This document shows, piece by piece, positions 6,703-13,936 of a stretch of DNA of 17,104 bases. Position 1 is the stretch's first letter. Every line of letters begins with the position of its first letter. Made by a program: the position numbers and the translations under genes. The stretch lies in contig DATBFX010000056.1 of NCBI GenBank assembly GCA_036558305.1, positions 1 to 17,104 on the forward strand, in the 5' to 3' direction. The DNA is from DATBFX01 sp036558305 (lineage in GTDB: Bacteria > Chloroflexota > Chloroflexia > Thermomicrobiales > UBA6265). The notes below the pieces were generated by a model. The model did no database searches and was not told where the DNA came from. It saw nothing but the letters and a program-made list of their open reading frames with translations.

Positions 6703-7008
6703 ATGGACTCGATGGCGCAATCTCAGCCAACCGAGCGTGCGGTGCCGGCCTTCCGTTCTACTCAGGAAGCCGCTGAATTCTGGGATACCCACAGCACCAC
6801 GGAATTTGAAGACCACTGGCAACCGGTTGAGGCCGAGGTTGCGCAGCCACTCTCGCGAGGGTACTTCGTCACGATCGAATTGGATGAGGCGACGTTTGCG
6901 CACCTTCGAAGCGCCGCGAAGGAGACGGGTGTCACCGCCGACGACCTCGCCAAACGGTGGTTGATCGAACGATTGGCCAGGGACGCGAAGTCCAACGCGG
7001 CCGACTGA
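6703..7008 (+). CDS. CopG/BrnA-type antitoxin
   Basis: 101 residues. The N-terminal half carries the toxin-binding signature of CopG-type antitoxins paired with BrnT: PAFRSTQEAAEFWDTHSTTEF. The C-terminal half is a ribbon-helix-helix DNA-binding segment: FVTIELDEATFAHLRSAAKE, then TGVTADDLAKRWLIERL. Such antitoxins bind the toxin and repress their own operon. The gene begins 2 bp after the toxin stop. A second ATG at 6712 (MAQSQPT) has GAGGA 8 nt upstream and is an equally good or better start, giving 98 residues. It ends 34 bp before the convergent GMC gene with no clear terminator between. Confidence 0.8.
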   Translation: MDSMAQSQPTERAVPAFRSTQEAAEFWDTHSTTEFEDHWQPVEAEVAQPLSRGYFVTIELDEATFAHLRSAAKETGVTADDLAKRWLIERLARDAKSNAAD

Positions 7009-7041
7009 AGCGCCAGCGTCCCCAATCATCCTCGACAGTCA

Positions 7042-8700
7042 TCATTCGGCCGTCTTCGGTTCCCTCCTCGCTTCCGCAAACCGATCCCGCAAATGGCTCG
7101 CCGCGCGTAGCGCCACGGCACCGATGGTGCTGGTCGGGTTGACGGCGCCGCCGGTGGGGAGGAGGGAGCCGTCCATCAGGTAGAGGTTGGGGACGTCCCA
7201 GGTTTGGCCCCATTGGTTGGTGACGGAGTCGGCGGGGTCGGTGCCCATCCGACAGGTGCCGAGGAGGTGCCAGGCGGGCGGTGTGTAGCCGCGACCGGGG
7301 ACGGCGTAGCGGTGGACCTTGACGTCGAAGGCGTCGACGGCGGCCGCGAGGTCTTTGGCGCGCTCGACGGCGAAGTCCATCATGACGAGGTCGTTGGGGT
7401 GGAGGCGGTAGCTGATCTTCGGGGCGGGGAGACCGTCGCTGTCGGTGAGGGTGTCGGAGAGGGTGACGCGGTTGTCGGGCAACGGCAGGTCGTCGCCGAC
7501 GAGGAGGATGCCGAACCCGTGGCCGAAGTGGCGGCGGAACCAGGTGTGGTGGTCCTTGCCCCAGGGGGCGACGTTGCCGGAGTGGGAACCGAGCGCCTGG
7601 TAGGCGGCGCCGTTGAGGCGGACGATGTGCATGGTGAAGCCGTTGATGAACCCGCGGCCGACGTCGGTCTCGGCGAATTCCTCGCAGACGTGGACGGCGG
7701 AGATGTTGCCCTTGTGCGAGTCGAGGCGCTCCTCCGTCCAGGCTTCGACCATCGCCAAACCGTGGTGCATGAGGTAGCGGCCGACGCCGCCGGAGGAGTT
7801 GGCGAGGCCGTGCGGGAAGCGCGACGACTCGGAGAGGAGCAAGAGGCGCGGGGTACCGACACCGTTGCAGGCGAGGACGACGACGTCGGCGGGTTGGAAG
7901 TGGCGCGTTTTGGTCATGCGGTCGAGGTAGACGGCGCCGGTGGCGCGACCGTTGTCGTCGGTCTCGATCCGTTCGACGCGGGCGTTGGTGCGGAGTTCGG
8001 CGCCGGCGGCGATCGCCTTCGGCCAATGGGTGACCGAAACGTCGGCGAGGGAACCGCGGGGGCACCCGGATTGGCAGGCGCCGCAGTTGTTGCAGGCGAG
8101 GCGGCCGTCGTAGTCCTCGGAGATGATCGCGTTCGGCATCGGCCACCAGTGCCAGCCGAGTTTGTCGAACCCCCTGGCGACGACCGGACCGAGCGGGCCC
8201 GGCGGCAAGGGTCGAGTTTGGAACGGCATCCGGGACGGGATGGCGTGGTCGCCGAGGAGACCGGAGACACCGACGTCGCGGTCGTTCTGGGCGTACCAGG
8301 GGGCAAGGTCTTCGTAGGCGAAGGGCCAATCGGGTTGGCAACCGTGTTCGGTACCCTTGCGGAAGTCGGAGGGGCGGAAGCGGGGCCAGGTGGCCGTGAA
8401 GTGGACGGTCGAACCGCCGACGCCATTCCACATCAGGGTGGTCTCGTCGAGGGTATCGACGGGGTAATCCTGGTCGAGGCGGCGGACGTTGGGGGCGGTG
8501 TTCCAGTTGGTGCTGCGCTGCCATTCCCAGTCGGGTGAGGCGTGGGGATGGTCGTGGGGGCGGACCCACGGGCCCTGTTCGAGGCAGACGACCGTGAGTC
8601 CGGTCTCGGCGAGGACGCGGGTGGCAACGGCGCCGCCCATACCGGAGCCGACGACGAGGACGTCGACGGGGTCGTGGCCGCGTTGAGGGTTAGTCGCCAC
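7042..8700 (-). CDS. GMC-family FAD oxidoreductase, gluconate/glucose dehydrogenase alpha-type
   Basis: 552 residues. The FAD motif is VVGSGMGG (17-24), and WNGVGGSTVHF (91-101) is the GMC FAD-contact loop. A cysteine cluster at 203-213 (ACNNCGACQSGCP) holds C203-x5-C209-x3-C213, the spacing of the 3Fe-4S ligands reported for the FAD-glucose dehydrogenase alpha subunit of Burkholderia cepacia; Cys206 is extra. The catalytic His478 (AWHLLGTCRMG) and Asn521 (AVNPTSTIG) of the GMC C-terminal motif are present. The GTG start at 8700 overlaps the subunit 3 stop by 11 bp and has AGGGAGA upstream. Known relatives oxidise sugars or sugar acids and pass electrons to a cytochrome c subunit. No such gene is nearby, and no signal peptide is seen. 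Confidence 0.92.
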   Translation of the reverse strand: MATNPQRGHDPVDVLVVGSGMGGAVATRVLAETGLTVVCLEQGPWVRPHDHPHASPDWEWQRSTNWNTAPNVRRLDQDYPVDTLDETTLMWNGVGGSTVHFTATWPRFRPSDFRKGTEHGCQPDWPFAYEDLAPWYAQNDRDVGVSGLLGDHAIPSRMPFQTRPLPPGPLGPVVARGFDKLGWHWWPMPNAIISEDYDGRLACNNCGACQSGCPRGSLADVSVTHWPKAIAAGAELRTNARVERIETDDNGRATGAVYLDRMTKTRHFQPADVVVLACNGVGTPRLLLLSESSRFPHGLANSSGGVGRYLMHHGLAMVEAWTEERLDSHKGNISAVHVCEEFAETDVGRGFINGFTMHIVRLNGAAYQALGSHSGNVAPWGKDHHTWFRRHFGHGFGILLVGDDLPLPDNRVTLSDTLTDSDGLPAPKISYRLHPNDLVMMDFAVERAKDLAAAVDAFDVKVHRYAVPGRGYTPPAWHLLGTCRMGTDPADSVTNQWGQTWDVPNLYLMDGSLLPTGGAVNPTSTIGAVALRAASHLRDRFAEARREPKTAE

Positions 8701-9181
8701 GTCGATCTCCCTTGACCGGCAGGTAGAGGTGGGCCAGGCCGGAGATGTCGACGGGTTCGAGCCAGTCGGTCCATTTGAAGGTGCCGCGGGGGTTCATCGG
8801 AACGTTGACGCCGGGGGTGAAGTCGAAGCGGGGCATCGCGTAGCCGTCGGGTTGGGGCGAGTCGTTGTAGTCGTGGTCGAGTTCGCGGATGGCGGCGGTC
8901 ACCGCCGGGTTCTGGTAATAGGCGAAGCAGGTCGCCGCATAAAGGAAGGCGAAGAGCGCGGGATCGTCGCGCTCGAGACGGCCGACGGCGTCGGCGAGTT
9001 CGCCGTCGGCGGAGAGGCGGGCCACGACGTCGGCGACGCCGGAGGGGCCGAAGCGCTGGCGGATGCGCTCGGCGAGGAGGGCCTGGGCGCCGGTGGCGGA
9101 GGCCGGCGGGAAGAGGTCGTCGCCGGGGAGGAGGAGGTCGACGAGGGCGGCGAGGGTGGACGCGATTGTTGCCGGGGTCAT
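8690..9181 (-). CDS. Gluconate 2-dehydrogenase subunit 3-like (gamma) protein
   Basis: 163 residues from ATG 9181. It matches the small subunit of membrane-type gluconate/glucose dehydrogenases: an N-terminal helix with ALVDLLLPGDDLFPPAS, helical middle LLAERIRQRFG, then DDPALFAFLYAATCFAYYQNPAV and the C-terminal DFTPGVNVPMNPRGTFKW. In the known complexes this subunit chaperones the flavoprotein and carries a Tat signal that exports both; here no twin-arginine or hydrophobic leader is present. It overlaps the downstream flavoprotein gene by 11 bp, so the two are co-translated. ATG 9193 is in frame (4 residues longer) but has no ribosome site. I prefer 9181 because it overlaps the stop of a short upstream ORF. 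Confidence 0.85.
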   Translation of the reverse strand: MTPATIASTLAALVDLLLPGDDLFPPASATGAQALLAERIRQRFGPSGVADVVARLSADGELADAVGRLERDDPALFAFLYAATCFAYYQNPAVTAAIRELDHDYNDSPQPDGYAMPRFDFTPGVNVPMNPRGTFKWTDWLEPVDISGLAHLYLPVKGDRRGD

Positions 9182-9216
9182 GGTTGACCCCATACGATTG
9201 CGACGCGGTACGCCAT
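9178..9216 (-). CDS. Possible 12-codon leader peptide (MAYRVAIVWGQP)
   Basis: An ATG at 9216 preceded by AAGGACAGGAG opens a 12-codon frame whose TGA overlaps the ATG at 9181 of the subunit 3 gene as ATGA. The ribosome site is clearly better than that of either subunit 3 start, so ribosomes could load here and re-initiate. The peptide has no amino-acid run typical of attenuators. It may simply be a coupling device; its reality is unproven. Confidence 0.4.
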   Translation of the reverse strand: MAYRVAIVWGQP

Positions 9217-9263
9217 GCGCTCCTGTCCTTCGTCGTTTTGGTCGGTCGGATCGTCTGGACCTT

Positions 9264-9275
9264 GGCCGATCGGCC
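9264..9275. promoter_or_regulatory. 12-bp perfect palindrome upstream of the dehydrogenase operon
   Basis: GGCCGATCGGCC is its own reverse complement and lies 48 bp upstream of the leader ORF start on the minus strand, inside the only gap that can hold the operon promoter. It is a candidate operator. Such GC palindromes arise by chance fairly often in GC-rich DNA. Confidence 0.3.
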
Positions 9276-9349
9276 GCGACCCTGTACGAGCGGCTACTTT
9301 ACCGCGACGCCCGCGAAAGTGAGAGGCGAGTGGCGTCGCCGGCGGCTCC

Positions 9350-10273
9350 TCATGCCTGGGGGGGAAGCCGTCGTTCGGGATGGCTTTGCAGGTAGGAGAT
9401 CATGCGCGCGTCGTAGAGCTCGCTCAGCGCGGCGTTGATGATCGCCCCGCCGACGACGAAGACGCTCACCAGGTAGAGCAGCCAGAGCAGGACCAGTACG
9501 CTCCCGGCCGCGCCGAAGGCGCTCCCCGGGTTGAACAGGCGCATCAGGAGGTCGAAGCCGACGAAGGCCAGCGTCGTGGCCAGCGTCACCAGGATCGAGC
9601 CCGGCAGCACCCACCGGCGCGTCCGTGGTACGTCCGGCGCAAACCAATAGAGCGCCGCGACGGCGACGAACACGAGCAGGGCGGGACCGAGGTTCCCCGC
9701 GACCAGGATGTCGAAGAGGGGCGAGGTCCAGCCGGTCTTTTCGGCGATCCAGTCCCGCATGCGCTCCCCGATCAGGACGAGGAGGAAGGCGGCGACGACC
9801 AAAGCCCCGCCGCCGAGCGTAAGCGAGAGGGTCAGGAGCTTGCGGGCGACGTACGACCGGCTATCCCTCACGTCGAACACGCGGTTGCAGGCATAGATGA
9901 GCGCGCCGGTGCCGCCGGCTCCTCCCCACAGGGCGACCCCGAGTGCGACCACGGCGCCGACCACCGCGGTCGTTCCACTCTGCTCGGTGACGGCGTGCTG
10001 CACGAGCGAATCGAGCAAGGGCTTGAGTTCCTCGGGGACGTGTTCGTCGATCATGCGCTGCAGCGTCGAGGTAAGACTCGTACGGGTGTACCGGTCGACC
10101 AGGGCGGCGAGGGCGACGAGCAGCGCAATCATGGCCGGCAGCGCATAGAGCAGACTGTAGGCGGCCTGCTTGGCGAGCATCGAGACCCGGTGGCACTTGA
10201 ATCCGGTCATGACGCCGAAGGCGATCGGCCGTGAATGCAACCACTCCCGCCCGCGGGCCAGGTACTTCTGCAC
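9350..10273 (-). CDS. YihY/BrkB family inner-membrane protein
   Basis: 307-residue integral membrane protein of the YihY/virulence factor BrkB family, formerly called ribonuclease BN. About six hydrophobic segments are visible, including SLLYALPAMIALLVALAALV (40-59), AVVGAVVALGVALWGGAGG, LTLGGGALVVAAFLLVLIG, ALLVFVAVAALYWFAPD, ILVTLATTLAFVGFDLLM and VLVLLWLLYLVSVFVVGGAIINA. The KQAAYSLLYALPAMIAL and YWFAPDVPRTRRWVLPGS segments are characteristic. The start is GTG at 10273 with GGGAGA 6 nt upstream; an ATG at 10396 is in frame but adds 41 unrelated residues. Function in this family is unsettled; RNase activity was reassigned, and transport or envelope roles are proposed. It is divergent from the RTX-like gene. 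Confidence 0.9.
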   Translation of the reverse strand: MQKYLARGREWLHSRPIAFGVMTGFKCHRVSMLAKQAAYSLLYALPAMIALLVALAALVDRYTRTSLTSTLQRMIDEHVPEELKPLLDSLVQHAVTEQSGTTAVVGAVVALGVALWGGAGGTGALIYACNRVFDVRDSRSYVARKLLTLSLTLGGGALVVAAFLLVLIGERMRDWIAEKTGWTSPLFDILVAGNLGPALLVFVAVAALYWFAPDVPRTRRWVLPGSILVTLATTLAFVGFDLLMRLFNPGSAFGAAGSVLVLLWLLYLVSVFVVGGAIINAALSELYDARMISYLQSHPERRLPPQA

Positions 10274-10641
10274 CGAATGTCTCCCGCCCAACGCCCGCGT
10301 GTCGACCGGCCGGCAAGGCCGCGGGGAGTGTACGCGTGATGGCGTGGCGCTGCCGACCATTGTGGGATTGGAGCAGCGAAGACACGACCGTCCCACCCGT
10401 CCGGGCTAGGTAGGGTTGCTGCGTTGGTGCGCGTCGGTCCGAATGGTTCGAATCGGTGATCCTCGCGATGCGGCGACAGATGCACGCGGAGATGATCTGT
10501 TCGCGACGGGGCGGGACTGCCATCGCCGTCGAGGGGATCCGAACGACCGGCCGGCGTGGGGCCCCTCCACCGTTCGAGGACCCGACCGTTCGCACCGTCG
10601 GCGACGCCGGTGTGGCGTCGAACATGAAGAGGAGTAGCATC
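10274..10641. other. Divergent intergenic region (YihY / RTX-like protein)
   Basis: 368 bp that must contain promoters for both flanking genes. I could not identify a clear -35/-10 pair. GTTCGA (10572-10577) and TCGAAC (10618-10623) form a 6-bp inverted repeat just before the RTX-like ribosome site. A frame runs through from 10456 into the RTX-like gene, but it has no ribosome site and would place a signal peptide 62 residues from the N-terminus. Confidence 0.4.
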
Positions 10642-11211
10642 ATGTCTATTCGCGGTCTCGTCGGCACCGTCCTCGTCGTCTCTGGGTTCGCCGGTCTGTC
10701 CGCCGGCTCGGCATCGGCGCAAATCCCGCCGGGTACCTGTTCCGGTCTCACCGCCACCGTCAACGTCGCCGGCTCGGGGCCGATCCAGGGAACCTCCGGC
10801 AACGACGTGATCATCGGCACCGCCGGCAACGACACCATCTTCGGCAACGGCGGCGACGACAAGATCTGCGGTCGCGGCGGCAACGACACGATCGAAGGCA
10901 ATCAGGGCACCGACAAGATCCACGGCGAAGACGGCGACGACCTGATCTACGGTGAAGGGGCCGGCGTCGTCATCACCGGGGGCAACGATCAACTCTTCGG
11001 CGACGCCGGCCAAGACGTGCTCCATGGTCGCGTCGGCAACGACCGCCTCGACGGCGGCGCCGATGCCGACACCCTGTTCGGCGAAAACGGCGCCGATACC
11101 CTGATCGGGGTCGGCGACGGTGTCCGCGACGACCTCGACGCCGGCAGCGGTCCGGACCGCTGTACCGTGGACGGTCTGGATCACGCGACGAGTTGCGAGA
11201 GCGTCGGCTAG
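10642..11211 (+). CDS. Secreted RTX-like calcium-binding repeat protein
   Basis: 189 residues. The start is ATG at 10642 with AGAGGAG 7 nt upstream, giving a clean Sec signal peptide (1-26) with a hydrophobic core LVGTVLVVSGFAGLSAG and cleavage after ASA. Residues 50-168 are a run of RTX-type nonapeptides (G-G-x-G-x-D-x-hydrophobic-x), for example GTSGNDVIIGTAGNDTIFGNGGDDKI is covered by 50-75, and GNDRLDGGADADTLFGENGADTL by 132-154. These form a calcium-binding beta-roll. The C-terminus D-R-C-T-V-D-G-L-D-H-A-T-S-C-E has a cysteine pair (C174, C185) of the kind that caps such proteins in actinobacteria and Chloroflexota; C33 and C76 could also pair. An N-terminal signal replaces the usual type I C-terminal signal. 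Role unknown: surface or matrix protein is plausible. Confidence 0.88.
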   Translation: MSIRGLVGTVLVVSGFAGLSAGSASAQIPPGTCSGLTATVNVAGSGPIQGTSGNDVIIGTAGNDTIFGNGGDDKICGRGGNDTIEGNQGTDKIHGEDGDDLIYGEGAGVVITGGNDQLFGDAGQDVLHGRVGNDRLDGGADADTLFGENGADTLIGVGDGVRDDLDAGSGPDRCTVDGLDHATSCESVG

Positions 11212-11249
11212 GTCAGCTCCTGAGAGAACAATTCAGTGCGTGTGGGCGC

Positions 11250-11273
11250 GGCGCTTCCCAAAGGGGAGGCGCC
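11250..11273. terminator. Hairpin between convergent RTX-like and kinase genes
   Basis: GGCGCTTCCC (11250-11259), loop AAAG, GGGAGGCGCC (11264-11273): a 10-bp stem with one G-U wobble. It lies 39 bp after the RTX-like stop and on the 3' side of the convergent 802-residue regulator. No T-tract follows, so termination is plausible but not certain. Confidence 0.45.
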
Positions 11274-11421
11274 ACGCGTCGACGGTCCGTGGCGAGACCC
11301 CCCGTTCATGCGAACCGCAGAGGGCACCCGGTCCGCCCCTACGGCACACCTGGCTCCTCTGCAACGCGCCGCGGGCGCCGAACATGACGCGAAGATGTCC
11401 ATCGACGGCCGAGGCCGCCGG

Positions 11422-13830
11422 TCATTCGGTCAGCAGCCCGCGTTCGTAGGCGAGGCGAACGGCTTCGGCGCGGTTTTGGGCGCCGAGTTTGGCGATGACG
11501 TTGGCGGCGTGGAAGTTGGCGGTTTTGACGCTGGTGCCGAGCTGGCCGGCGATCTCCTTGTCGGGGAGACCGCGGGCGAGGAGGGCGAGGACCTGGCGCT
11601 CGCGGGCCGTCAGGCGTTCCCGGTGCGTGAGACCCGCGGCGAGTTTGCCGGCGACGGTCGGGGTGAGGAGGGTGCCGCCGGCACTGACGACGCGGACGGC
11701 GGAGACGAGGTCTTCGGGGCTGGCGTCTTTGAGCAGGTAACCGCGGGCACCGGCGCGCATCGCCTGGAAGACGAGTTCGTCCTGGGCGAAGGTGGTGACG
11801 GCGACCGCCCGGGTCGGAAGACCGAGTTTGCCGAGGCGGGCGATCGCGTCGACACCGCTCAGCTTCGGCATCCGAAGGTCGATCATCAGCACGTCGGGGC
11901 AGAGGGTTTCGACGAGCGCCACCGCCTCTTCGCCGTTGGCGGCGGTGGCGACGACTTCGATGTCGGGCTGCTGAGAGAGGATGCCGGCGATGCCGGAACG
12001 GGTCGCCGGGTGGTCGTCGGCGACGACGACGCGGATCTGCTTGACCGGACGCGACGGGGCGGAGAGGCGAGGGATTGCCGACCGGGTGGGCAGGTCGTAG
12101 GGGACGGTGGCCGTCACGCGCGTCCCGGCGGAGCGGGTCGGATCGCTCTCGATCGCGGCGGAACCGCCGACGAGGCGGAGCCGGTCGGCCATGCCGACGA
12201 GTCCGTACCCGCCGTCGGGACGAGGACCGCGTTTGGCGGTGGCCACGGGATCGAACCCGACGCCGTCGTCGCCGATCGTCAACGTGACGACGGTCGGCCC
12301 GTAGTCGAGCACGACCTCGGCCCGGCCGGCGTGGGCGTGTTTGCGGGCATTGGCGAGCGCCTCCTGGGTGGTGCGGAAGAGGGCGAGTTGGATCTCGGCC
12401 GGGAGGGGGCGGGCGGAGCCGGAAACGACGAGGCGACCGGGGAGGCCGCCGCGCTCCGAGGCGGCAAGTTCGCCCTGGAGCGCCTCGACGAGCGTTCCGG
12501 CTTCGAGCAAGGCGGGTCCGAGGTTCCAGACGGAGCGGCGCGCCTCTTCCAGGGCACCGCGCACCCGTTCCTCGGCCTCGAGCAACTCGCCGACGGCGCG
12601 ATCGGGCGAAGCGACGACCAGACCGCGGGCGGCGCGGAGTTGGAACGTGAGGGCGAGGAGCGACTGGGCGAGGGTGTCGTGGATTTCGGCGGCGAGGCGG
12701 TTGCGTTCTTCGGCCGCGCCGAGTTCCCGACTGGCGGCGTAGAGGCGGGCGTTCTCGATGGCGACGGCGACGTGCTTGGCGAGGAGGGTGAGGAGTTGGA
12801 CGTGGTGGTCGCCGAAGGCCCGGCTCGGGTCTTTGCCGCCGATGCCGAAGGTGCCGAGGACTTCGTTCTGCCACCAGATCGGGACCGCGACCCAGGGTGC
12901 GAGTTCGTGGAAGGCACTGTGTGGGAGCGGCGAGGTGAGTTGGTCGTAGCTTTCGACGATGACCGGGCCGCGGGCGGCGATGACCTGACCCATCAACCCC
13001 TGGCGGGAGGGGAGGGCGTCGGTTTGGAGGCGTTGGGGTAGGTTGTAGGTGGCGGTGAGGCGACGCGGCGCGTCGAGGGTTTCGCCGACGAGACTGATCG
13101 CGCCGGCGCGGGCGCCGAGGAGGCGGACGGCGCTTTCGACGACGGTTTCGAGGAGCGTTTTCAGGTCCAATTGGGCGGCGATCGACTCGGTAATCTCCTG
13201 GAGAACGCCGAGTTGCTGGACGGCTTCGGCGAGTTCGGCGTTGCGGAGGGCGAGGCGCCGGGCGCTGTCGGCTTCGATCCGGGCGGCTTCGTCGCGCTCG
13301 ATGTGGGAGGCGACCAGGCGCGCCAGGACGAGCATGAGGTCGATCTCGTGCGCGCCCAGGTCGAGCGGACGCCGGTCGTGGGCGCAGAGGGTGCCGAAGA
13401 GGCGGCTGTCGTTGAGGATGATCGGGACGCCGATGTAGGTTTTGGTGCCGACGAGTTGCTTGGCGGGAAGATTGCGATACGGTTCGACGTCGGCGTCGGG
13501 GACGATCAGCGGTTTGAGGGTATTGAGGACGGTATCACAGAAGGTGGCGGTGCGAGGGACGGTGACCGGGGGGTGGATACCGAGCCCCATCCGGTCGTGG
13601 ACGTGTGAGACGACGATGTTGTCGCCTTCCAGGCGGTGGATCATCGAGAGGCGGATACCGACCCAGTCGCTCAGCAACCGCAGCGCGGTGTCGATCAAGT
13701 CGTCGAGGGATTCGAACGGCCGGGCGGAGAGCGCGGCGAGCGAGGACAACGACGGTCCGCCGTTGCCACCGTTGCCGCCATTGCCCCCGTTGCGTTGTTC
13801 GCTACCGGCTTCTGGGAGGATCTGGACCAC
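11422..13830 (-). CDS. Single-chain two-component regulator: GAF-GAF-HisKA_3-HATPase-receiver-LuxR HTH
   Basis: 802 residues combining sensor kinase and response regulator. In order: Asn/Gly repeat 14-25; GAF 1 about 40-180; short coiled coil 180-210; GAF 2 about 215-365; NarX/LiaS-type dimerisation domain with phosphoacceptor His384 (RLAAEIHDTLAQS); HATPase with N box NARKHA (494-499), DDGVGF (521-526) and GGYGLVGM (540-547); linker 580-597; receiver with Asp605-Asp606, phosphoacceptor Asp651 (LMIDLRMP), Thr679 and Lys701; HTH_LUXR 738-797. All catalytic residues are present, so it should autophosphorylate, transfer to itself and bind DNA in one polypeptide. There is no membrane segment, so the stimulus is cytoplasmic, perhaps redox, light or a small ligand through the GAF domains. 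Start GTG 13830 follows GGAGG by 4-5 nt. Confidence 0.93.
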   Translation of the reverse strand: MVQILPEAGSEQRNGGNGGNGGNGGPSLSSLAALSARPFESLDDLIDTALRLLSDWVGIRLSMIHRLEGDNIVVSHVHDRMGLGIHPPVTVPRTATFCDTVLNTLKPLIVPDADVEPYRNLPAKQLVGTKTYIGVPIILNDSRLFGTLCAHDRRPLDLGAHEIDLMLVLARLVASHIERDEAARIEADSARRLALRNAELAEAVQQLGVLQEITESIAAQLDLKTLLETVVESAVRLLGARAGAISLVGETLDAPRRLTATYNLPQRLQTDALPSRQGLMGQVIAARGPVIVESYDQLTSPLPHSAFHELAPWVAVPIWWQNEVLGTFGIGGKDPSRAFGDHHVQLLTLLAKHVAVAIENARLYAASRELGAAEERNRLAAEIHDTLAQSLLALTFQLRAARGLVVASPDRAVGELLEAEERVRGALEEARRSVWNLGPALLEAGTLVEALQGELAASERGGLPGRLVVSGSARPLPAEIQLALFRTTQEALANARKHAHAGRAEVVLDYGPTVVTLTIGDDGVGFDPVATAKRGPRPDGGYGLVGMADRLRLVGGSAAIESDPTRSAGTRVTATVPYDLPTRSAIPRLSAPSRPVKQIRVVVADDHPATRSGIAGILSQQPDIEVVATAANGEEAVALVETLCPDVLMIDLRMPKLSGVDAIARLGKLGLPTRAVAVTTFAQDELVFQAMRAGARGYLLKDASPEDLVSAVRVVSAGGTLLTPTVAGKLAAGLTHRERLTARERQVLALLARGLPDKEIAGQLGTSVKTANFHAANVIAKLGAQNRAEAVRLAYERGLLTE

Positions 13831-13849
13831 GTCGCCTCCGACGCGTACA

Positions 13850-13883
13850 CGGTATCAAACTTCGCTAAATCTAGATAATACCG
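13850..13883 (-). promoter_or_regulatory. AT-rich promoter/operator region of the single-chain regulator
   Basis: A sharply AT-rich patch in GC-rich DNA, 20-53 bp before the GTG at 13830. CGGTAT (13850-13855) and ATACCG (13878-13883) form an inverted repeat with a 22-bp spacer. TATTAT (complement of 13875-13880) could be a -10 hexamer, giving a leader near 38 nt; no good -35 is at the matching distance. Autoregulation by the LuxR output domain is possible. Confidence 0.4.
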
Positions 13884-13936
13884 CATCCAAGCCGACGCCG
13901 AAACCGCTTCCGCGCCGGTGCCGGAGACCCAAAAGT

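Noticed and set aside
7204..8538. A 444-residue open frame on the + strand opposite the GMC gene
   Set aside because: Valine/glycine-rich shadow of the GMC oxidoreductase; no ribosome site or domain.
10447..10460. GGTTCGAATC, resembling a tRNA T-loop or an att site
   Set aside because: Flanking bases cannot form the T-stem or an acceptor stem, and no integrase or tRNA body is nearby.
11236..13041. A 601-residue open frame on the + strand, Gly/Glu/Asp-rich
   Set aside because: It is fully antisense to the intact kinase-regulator gene, has no recognisable domain, and its composition is what GC-rich coding DNA gives on the opposite strand.
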